From Ruminococcus sp. UBA3280 (GTDB taxonomy: Bacteria > Bacillota > Clostridia > Oscillospirales > Ruminococcaceae), in assembly GCA_002362175.1 (NCBI GenBank), contig DETU01000106.1, positions 1 to 10,790 on the forward strand: a stretch of DNA of 10,790 nt. The letters run 5' to 3'. Under the pieces are notes generated by a model, which saw nothing but the letters and a program-made list of their open reading frames with translations, did no database searches and was not told the DNA's origin. Numbering within the stretch: the stretch's first letter is position 1; every line of letters starts with the position of its first letter. Both the position numbers and the translations under genes were made by a program. Positions 6,771-10,790 of the stretch are shown here, one piece after another.

Positions 6771-7937
6771 ATGAACACTATTGATAAATTTGATAAGCAT
6801 ATTATGCACTCCTACGGACGTTACCCACTTGTAATGCAGAAAGGTGAGGGCAGACGCTGTACTGACGAGGACGGTAAAACATATATAGACTTCGGAAGCG
6901 GTATAGGTACAAATTCTCTTGGTTACTGTGATGAAAAATGGGCTGATGCGGTATGTTCTCAGGTGAGAACACTTCAGCACAGTTCAAATTATTACTATAC
7001 GGGCGTTCAGGCTGAATTTGCCGAAAAACTTTGTGAAACATCAGAATATGACTCCGTTTTCTTCTGCAACAGCGGTGCTGAGGCTAATGAATGTGCAATT
7101 AAGATTGCAAGAAAATACAGTTTTGACAAATACGGAAAAAACCGCCATAATATTATAACTCTCGTTAATTCTTTCCACGGAAGAACAATTGCTACCCTTT
7201 CGGCAACGGGTCAGGACGTTTTCCATAATTATTTTTTTCCGTTTCTTGAGGGATTTATAAATGTTACTGCAAACGATATTAACGACCTGAAATCAAAGCT
7301 TGATGACACTGTATGTGCCGTTATGCTTGAATATGTTCAGGGTGAGGGCGGTGTAAATGCTCTCAGTCAGGATTTTGTAAACGCTGTTTACGAACTCTGT
7401 GAAGCAAAGGATATACTTGTAATTGCCGATGAAGTTCAGACGGGTGCAGGAAGAACAGGAAAATTTCTCGCAGGTGAATATTTCGGAAAAAAAGCCGATA
7501 TAACTACTATGGCAAAGGGTCTTGCGGGCGGTATACCTGTCGGAGCGTGTCTCACTACCGAAAAATGCAGTGGCGTATTGACGGCAGGAACTCACGGGTC
7601 TACTTTCGGCGGAAATCCTATTGCCTGTGCAGGTGGTATTGCAGTTCTTGACCGACTGAACAGTGAGGGCTTTCTTGGTGAAGTAAATGAAAAAGCTGAA
7701 TTTATAAGAAAAGAACTTGAAAAGTGCAGTGAAATTGAATCGGTCAGCGGACTTGGTCTGATGATTGGCATTAAGCTTAAAACAAAAACTGCTTCTGATG
7801 TTGCTAAAAAGGCTCTTGAAAAAGGTCTGCTTATACTTACCGCTAAAGATAAAGTAAGACTTCTGCCTCCTCTTACTATATCAATGGAAGAAATCGGAGA
7901 CGGAATAAAAATTTTGAGAGATATACTGGAGGAATGA
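6771..7937 (+). CDS. argD: Acetylornithine aminotransferase
   Basis: ArgD is a class III PLP-dependent aminotransferase that converts N-acetylglutamate semialdehyde to N-acetylornithine with glutamate as amino donor. The PLP lysine is K249 in TTMAKGLAGGIPVGA. D220 in VIADEVQTGAGRTGKF contacts the PLP ring nitrogen. The phosphate-binding segment FFCNSGAEANECAIKIAR, the FHGRTIATLSATGQ motif and HGSTFGGNPIACAGG near the cofactor are all present. At 388 residues it has normal length. The start MNTIDKFDKHIMHSYGRYPLVMQKGEG fits the family, with AAGGAG (6753-6758) twelve bases upstream. Its own promoter is described separately. The last codons carry the ribosome binding site of the next gene, which starts four bases after the argD stop. 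ArgD enzymes often also serve in lysine synthesis as succinyldiaminopimelate aminotransferase; the sequence does not settle this. Confidence 0.95.
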   Translation: MNTIDKFDKHIMHSYGRYPLVMQKGEGRRCTDEDGKTYIDFGSGIGTNSLGYCDEKWADAVCSQVRTLQHSSNYYYTGVQAEFAEKLCETSEYDSVFFCNSGAEANECAIKIARKYSFDKYGKNRHNIITLVNSFHGRTIATLSATGQDVFHNYFFPFLEGFINVTANDINDLKSKLDDTVCAVMLEYVQGEGGVNALSQDFVNAVYELCEAKDILVIADEVQTGAGRTGKFLAGEYFGKKADITTMAKGLAGGIPVGACLTTEKCSGVLTAGTHGSTFGGNPIACAGGIAVLDRLNSEGFLGEVNEKAEFIRKELEKCSEIESVSGLGLMIGIKLKTKTASDVAKKALEKGLLILTAKDKVRLLPPLTISMEEIGDGIKILRDILEE

Positions 7938-7941
7938 TTTA

Positions 7942-8412
7942 ATGGATTTGGTAGTACTTACAAAAGGAAATAAATATGTTGTTGAGGACAAAAAATCAAG
8001 ACTTCTCTATACTGTCAAAAAAAAAGGATTCGGAAATTCAAAGTTTGTACTTCTTGATTCAAGCAACTATAATCTCTATACTTTATTACAGACGGGCGAG
8101 GAAAGAAAACCTTCTTTCAGCATTGTCCTTAATGACGCTACGTTCATGACAATCACCTGTAAGTCACTGTTTCTTGACCCTACTATTATATGTGAGGGCA
8201 AAAATATGACTTTTACCCTTGCAAGCAAGGACAGACGTGAATTTACTATTTTAAGCGGTGATGACAAAAAGGGTTCAATAAGCACACGTACATCGGTATC
8301 GGGTGATTTACAGTATGATATAACTGTTGAAGATAAGATTTTTGATGACTATATACCGCTTTTTGCCGTAATTATTGACAGGGCTTTTGGCGTTATGAAC
8401 AAACAGAAGTAA
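7942..8412 (+). CDS. LURP-one-related / tubby-like fold protein (tentative)
   Basis: This 156-residue protein has no signal peptide or membrane helix and is built of many short alternating strands (KYVVEDKKSRLLYTVKKK, KFVLLDSSNYNLYTLLQ, SFSIVLNDATFMTITCK, MTFTLASKDRREFTIL). It ends with DLQYDITVEDKIFDDYIPLFAVIIDRAFG. A run of strands followed by one hydrophobic C-terminal helix ending in IDR is the layout of the LURP-one-related/YxjI family, a barrel around a central helix. I rate that assignment as moderate because overall identity cannot be judged by eye. The biochemical role of the bacterial family is largely unknown. GGAGG at 7928-7932, inside the end of argD, drives translation, and the start lies four bases past the argD stop. 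It therefore belongs to the argD-argF transcript. No link to arginine chemistry is visible. Confidence 0.75.
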   Translation: MDLVVLTKGNKYVVEDKKSRLLYTVKKKGFGNSKFVLLDSSNYNLYTLLQTGEERKPSFSIVLNDATFMTITCKSLFLDPTIICEGKNMTFTLASKDRREFTILSGDDKKGSISTRTSVSGDLQYDITVEDKIFDDYIPLFAVIIDRAFGVMNKQK

Positions 8413-8434
8413 TTAATGAAAGGAATGGTATGAT

Positions 8435-9337
8435 ATGAAACATTTACTTAAAATGCTCGATTTGAGTACAGAAGAAATTATTGATATACTCAATCTTGCC
8501 GACCAGCTTAAATATGAACTTAAACATGGGATTCCGCACCCTCATCTTAAAGGAAAGACCCTCGGAATGATTTTCCAGAAGGCTTCCACAAGAACACGTG
8601 TCTCCTTTGAAACAGGTATGTACCAGCTCGGCGGATATCCGCTTTTCCTCTCCTCTCACGATTTGCAGATAGGCAGAGGTGAACCTGTTCAGGATACAGC
8701 AAGGGTGCTTTCACGTTATCTTGACGGAATTATGATTCGTACCTTTGAACAGAAAGAAGTGGAAGACCTCGCAGAATACGGTAATATTCCGATAATAAAC
8801 GGTCTTACCGATTTCTGCCATCCATGTCAGGTACTTGCCGACCTTATGACTATACGTGAATTTAAGGGAAGTTTTGACGGTCTTAAAATGTGCTTTATCG
8901 GTGACGGAAACAACATGGCAAACTCACTTATTGTAGGTTGCCTTAAAGTCGGAATGGCTGTCTCCGTTGCTTGTCCTGAGGGATACCGTCCGCCAAGCGA
9001 GATACTTGAATTTGCCGGAAAGTACAATAATTTTGAAATTACTGATTCACCTTTAAAGGCTGCTGAAAATGCAGACGTTCTTATCACTGACGTATGGGCT
9101 TCTATGGGTCAGGAAGGTGAAGCCGAAATGCGTAAAAAGGCATTTAAAGGCTATCAGATTAATGACGAACTTATGGCAGTCGCTCACGACGACGCTATGG
9201 TTCTTCACTGTCTTCCCGCACACCGTGAGGAAGAAATCACCGCAAAGGTCTTTGAGGCTCACGCCAAGGAAATCTTTGAGGAGGCTGAAAACCGTCTCCA
9301 CGCTCAGAAAGCCGTTATGGTAAAGCTTATGGCATAA
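8435..9337 (+). CDS. argF: Ornithine carbamoyltransferase
   Basis: ArgF joins ornithine and carbamoyl phosphate to form citrulline. At 300 residues it is of normal length. The carbamoyl-phosphate loop is S51-T-R-T-R55 in KASTRTRVSFETGMYQLGG. HPCQ (129-132) is the second phosphate-site motif. DVWASMG (D219 to G225) is the ornithine-binding SMG loop that separates this family from aspartate carbamoyltransferase. HCLPAHR begins at H258 and holds C259, the residue that contacts ornithine. AAAGGA at 8419-8424 lies ten bases before the ATG. Being with biosynthetic genes and without arginine deiminase or carbamate kinase, it is most likely anabolic (argF rather than arcB). It is the last gene of the run and a strong terminator begins four bases after its stop. 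No carAB genes are in the window. Confidence 0.95.
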   Translation: MKHLLKMLDLSTEEIIDILNLADQLKYELKHGIPHPHLKGKTLGMIFQKASTRTRVSFETGMYQLGGYPLFLSSHDLQIGRGEPVQDTARVLSRYLDGIMIRTFEQKEVEDLAEYGNIPIINGLTDFCHPCQVLADLMTIREFKGSFDGLKMCFIGDGNNMANSLIVGCLKVGMAVSVACPEGYRPPSEILEFAGKYNNFEITDSPLKAAENADVLITDVWASMGQEGEAEMRKKAFKGYQINDELMAVAHDDAMVLHCLPAHREEEITAKVFEAHAKEIFEEAENRLHAQKAVMVKLMA

Positions 9338-9340
9338 TGA

Positions 9341-9380
9341 AAAGCAGACAGAGTAAAATCTGTCTGCTTTATTTTTTATT
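9341..9380. terminator. Intrinsic terminator at the end of the arg run, between convergent genes
   Basis: AAAGCAGACAGA (9341-9352) pairs perfectly with TCTGTCTGCTTT (9359-9370) around a six-base loop, followed on the plus strand by ATTTTTTATT. This is a textbook rho-independent terminator for argF. The T-run overlaps the stop codon of the convergent XRE gene (9376-9378). On the minus strand the same hairpin is followed by a shorter T-run (TTTTC, counting the end of the stem), so it probably also ends the leftward transcript, less strongly. Confidence 0.9.
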
Positions 9381-9657
9381 GAAGTCTTTTCAAATCGTCT
9401 ATTATACTCCTTATATGAAGTATCTGTTCATTTGTAAGTCCTTCGGCATCAAGAGTGCATTTATTGCTTAGACCTAAAAGATAATCGGTATTTACAGAAA
9501 AAGTTTCGGCAATTTTTATGAGCATATCAATTGATGGCTGAATATTACCGTTTTCCCAGTTGCTGATGCATTGCTTTGTTACATGAAGTCGGCGACCAAA
9601 TTCTACCTGATTTATTCCAAGCGATTTTCTGAGTTTTTTTATTCGTTCATTAAACAT
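9376..9657 (-). CDS. XRE-family transcriptional regulator
   Basis: A 93-residue DNA-binding protein with a Cro/CI-type helix-turn-helix. The domain runs from RIKKLRKSLGINQVEFGRRL through VTKQCISNWENGNIQPSIDMLIKIAETFSVNTDYLLG (about residues 5-62). The recognition helix is around residues 27-36. A linker (SNKCTLDAEG) leads to a C-terminal helix, LTNEQILHIRSIIDDLKRL, a likely dimerisation element. No protease or ligand domain is present. I choose ATG at 9657, because GGAGG (9670-9666 on the minus strand) is eight bases upstream; a longer frame from a TTG at 9678 would place that site inside the gene. It is divergent from the lipoprotein gene, and a perfect palindrome lies right before it. It is probably an autorepressor that may also control the neighbouring locus; the inducing signal is unknown. 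Confidence 0.92.
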   Translation of the reverse strand: MFNERIKKLRKSLGINQVEFGRRLHVTKQCISNWENGNIQPSIDMLIKIAETFSVNTDYLLGLSNKCTLDAEGLTNEQILHIRSIIDDLKRLQ

Positions 9658-9663
9658 TGATTT

Positions 9664-9670
9664 CACCTCC
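9664..9670 (-). promoter_or_regulatory. Ribosome binding site fixing the XRE gene start
   Basis: On the minus strand the sequence reads AAGGAGGTGAAATCA and then ATG. The GGAGGTG core and eight-base spacing are near ideal. This decides for the ATG at 9657 over the upstream TTG. Confidence 0.85.
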
Positions 9671-9678
9671 TTAATCAA

Positions 9679-9701
9679 AATTTACAATATTATTGTAAAT
9701 T
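9679..9701. promoter_or_regulatory. Perfect 23-base palindrome, probable XRE operator
   Basis: AATTTACAATA (9679-9689) is followed by one central T (9690) and its exact reverse complement TATTGTAAATT (9691-9701). The half-site core TTTACAAT / ATTGTAAA is like operators of small XRE repressors. It begins nine bases upstream of the XRE ribosome binding site and covers the likely XRE -10 region. It ends five bases before the -35 of the rightward promoter. Autorepression is the simplest reading; an effect on the lipoprotein promoter is also possible. Confidence 0.75.
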
Positions 9702-9721
9702 ACTACTTGACAAAATTGAAA
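9684..9721 (-). promoter_or_regulatory. Probable leftward promoter of the XRE gene, inside the operator
   Basis: On the minus strand, TTGTCA (9713-9708) and TATTGT (9689-9684) are 18 bases apart. An alternative is TACAAT (9697-9692) with a poor -35 near 9721-9715. In both cases the -10 element lies within the 23-base palindrome. The TTGTCA overlaps the -35 of the rightward promoter on the other strand. Which pair is used cannot be decided by eye. Confidence 0.45.
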
Positions 9722-9735
9722 TACTATAGTATACT
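9707..9735 (+). promoter_or_regulatory. Strong sigma-A-type promoter for the lipoprotein operon
   Basis: A consensus TTGACA (9707-9712) and TATACT (9730-9735) are separated by 17 bases, the best promoter match in the window. Transcription would start near 9742 and leave a leader of about 60 bases before the lipoprotein ATG. Its -35 lies five bases from the palindromic operator, and the spacer contains a second palindrome. Confidence 0.82.
9721..9732. repeat. Twelve-base perfect palindrome inside the promoter spacer
   Basis: ATACTATAGTAT reads the same on both strands and overlaps the start of the -10 element (9730-9735). An adjoining AGTATACT (9728-9735) is also self-complementary. It could be a second operator where a bound protein would block the lipoprotein promoter, but AT-rich palindromes of this length can arise by chance near a -10 box. 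Confidence 0.4.
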
Positions 9736-9802
9736 AATAATGGACATAGTTGCAATTTGTTTTTCCAACAATTAAGAAATTTTATTTAGGAGGTATTAAA
9801 AA

Positions 9803-10246
9803 ATGAAACCAAAGAAAATATTGTGTGCTGTAATGTTTATAAGTTTGTCAGTTCTTGTATCATGCGGAAACAATGAGGTAAGTACAGTATCAAAAGTGGA
9901 AAGTTCACAGGTAGCTACTGTCAAGCTTGTATATGATGATGATTTTATAGGAGAATGGAACAGTGTAGCAGTAAAAATGAACACGGGAGAAGAATTGACT
10001 ATTGAGGAAGTTGCAAAATCAAGTGAGGGTAATGCTGAAGATTATTTTTGCAAACTTGTAGTAAATTCGGATAAAACGGGAACGCTTGAAGATTCTTCAG
10101 ATACATTCGAAGGCAACTGTAGTTGTTCTTCGAATAAGCTCGCATTTACAGTTGATGGGCAAAATGGTTGGAATTTTACATATGAAGATGACGGTAGAAT
10201 TACATTACCTCTTGAAAATGGTAATAAACTTATTCTTGCTAAATAG
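9803..10246 (+). CDS. Small secreted lipoprotein of unknown function
   Basis: This 147-residue protein has a classic lipoprotein signal: basic start MKPKK, hydrophobic core ILCAVMFISLSVLVS, and lipobox L18-V19-S20-C21. C21 would be lipidated and the mature protein anchored outside the membrane. A polar linker rich in Ser and Val (NNEVSTVSKVESSQVA) follows. The mature domain (from about residue 45) begins DDFIGEWNSVAVKMNTGEELTIEE and is beta-rich, with CKLVVNSDKTGTLED, NKLAFTVDGQNGWNFTYEDDGRITL and a hydrophobic end KLILAK. The GEW...G(T/R)...W.F...G.I.L layout recalls small lipocalin-like or beta-barrel repeat lipoproteins of Clostridia, without a firm family call. AGGAGG (9788-9793) is a strong site. 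It is first in a two-gene operon behind a consensus promoter. Confidence 0.88.
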   Translation: MKPKKILCAVMFISLSVLVSCGNNEVSTVSKVESSQVATVKLVYDDDFIGEWNSVAVKMNTGEELTIEEVAKSSEGNAEDYFCKLVVNSDKTGTLEDSSDTFEGNCSCSSNKLAFTVDGQNGWNFTYEDDGRITLPLENGNKLILAK

Positions 10247-10257
10247 GAGGTATTAAA

Positions 10258-10752
10258 ATGTGGTATTTTTTTAAGTGGAGTGATTATTGGTTATATAAAG
10301 TGATATATGCCGTAATGCCGTTTTTTCTTGTATTGGGAGCAATTTTTATATTGGATAAAATACTTACTCCTTTAGTGCCGATTGCAGTTGGTATTATTAT
10401 GTTCATACATATGTTATCATATTTCAAACGTCATGAACCTAAAGATAAACAAGAAAATGTTATTGTGAAAACAACATATCATAAACTGGTTGAAGTGTTT
10501 TTAATTTTATCTTCAGCGATTGGTACATATTCAATGTCAAAAACGGCTATGGTTGAAGATAAATGTTCTGGATTGGATTTTATTTGTGATTATTGGTGGG
10601 TACTTTTAATTTTGTTTTTGTTATATCCCACTATATCAAATTTATGGCGTCGATTATTTTTTAAGTTCAAGAAATTTGGAACTATTTATATGGTAACCGG
10701 TGTAATTGGTGAAATTATTATGGGTGTTAAGTTCGTTGAGGAGTTTTTATAA
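10258..10752 (+). CDS. Multi-helix membrane protein of unknown function
   Basis: This 164-residue protein has about five predicted membrane helices: residues 11-32, 38-56, 77-95, 107-128 and 140-160. A basic cytoplasmic-type loop (FKRHEPKDKQ) follows helix 2 and another (NLWRRLFFKFKKFG) follows helix 4. A short loop between helices 3 and 4 carries two Cys (EDKCSGLDFICDY), which could form a disulfide if outside the cell. I do not recognise a family and see no transporter or enzyme motif. Its AGGAGG (10245-10250) overlaps the TAG stop of the lipoprotein gene, so the two are probably translationally coupled and co-expressed. A terminator follows five bases after its stop. A role linked to the lipoprotein is inferred from position only. 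Confidence 0.82.
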   Translation: MWYFFKWSDYWLYKVIYAVMPFFLVLGAIFILDKILTPLVPIAVGIIMFIHMLSYFKRHEPKDKQENVIVKTTYHKLVEVFLILSSAIGTYSMSKTAMVEDKCSGLDFICDYWWVLLILFLLYPTISNLWRRLFFKFKKFGTIYMVTGVIGEIIMGVKFVEEFL

Positions 10753-10756
10753 ATAC

Positions 10757-10790
10757 AAAGGTTCGGTTTTTCAGACCGAACTTTTTATTT
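10757..10790 (+). terminator. Intrinsic terminator after the membrane protein gene
   Basis: GTTCGGT (10761-10767) pairs with ACCGAAC (10775-10781) around a seven-base loop. The stem can extend through AAAG against the following TTTT with one G-U pair. A run of five T and then ATTT reaches the window edge. This closes the lipoprotein/membrane-protein operon. Confidence 0.85.

Noticed and set aside
9069..9323. Second plus-strand frame within argF
   Set aside because: It overlaps the catalytic part of argF in another frame, including HCLPAHR, and has no sign of being translated.
9658..9678. Longer XRE protein starting at TTG 9678
   Set aside because: It would put the near-ideal GGAGG at 9666-9670 inside the gene; ATG 9657 is correctly spaced from it and starts the usual MFNERIKKLR N-terminus.
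9376..10752. Toxin-antitoxin system made of the XRE protein and its neighbours
   Set aside because: The partner genes are a lipoprotein and a five-helix membrane protein, divergent from the XRE gene and without toxin features; XRE antitoxins normally sit in the same operon as a small toxin.

Overview
The window looks like chromosomal DNA from a low-GC Gram-positive gut anaerobe, most likely a Ruminococcus-type Clostridium (Oscillospiraceae). The reasons are AT-rich DNA, strong purine-rich ribosome binding sites, -10/-35 promoters of the sigma-A type, a lipoprotein with a Gram-positive-style lipobox, and Firmicute-like arginine enzymes. The genus is an inference from general resemblance, not from a search.

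Layout. (1) Positions 2-1008 hold two AT-rich genes of unknown function. The first is cut by the left edge and has an N-terminal membrane anchor; the second ends in a winged-helix-like segment. (2) Positions 1024-9337 hold a ten-gene run, all on the plus strand and tightly packed: argH, a small two-helix membrane protein, argC (type 2), a GNAT acetyltransferase, an unknown 117-residue protein, argJ, argB, argD, a protein resembling the LURP-one/tubby-like family, and argF. One 139-base gap, before argD, holds a good internal promoter and a leader hairpin. A strong hairpin terminator closes the run after argF. (3) Positions 9376-10790 hold a separate small locus. A leftward XRE-family repressor is transcribed divergently from a lipoprotein and a multi-helix membrane protein. 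The shared intergenic region carries a perfect 23-base palindrome, overlapping divergent promoters and a second 12-base palindrome. A terminator closes this locus at the right edge.

How the genes work together. ArgJ, ArgB, ArgC and ArgD form the acetyl-recycling (cyclic) route from glutamate to ornithine. ArgF makes citrulline, and ArgH performs the last step, argininosuccinate to arginine plus fumarate. ArgB has the N-terminal helix and C-terminal signature of arginine-inhibited acetylglutamate kinases, so flux is probably controlled there. Missing from the window are argG, the carbamoyl-phosphate synthase genes and a recognisable argR. Four non-pathway genes are embedded among the arg genes, and these are the main puzzle of the operon.

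The two features most worth a second look are the XRE/lipoprotein/membrane-protein locus with its dense operator region, and the set of unknown genes inside the arg operon. I do not see a mobile element, CRISPR array, tRNA or rRNA. No stretch above 300 bases lacks a gene.
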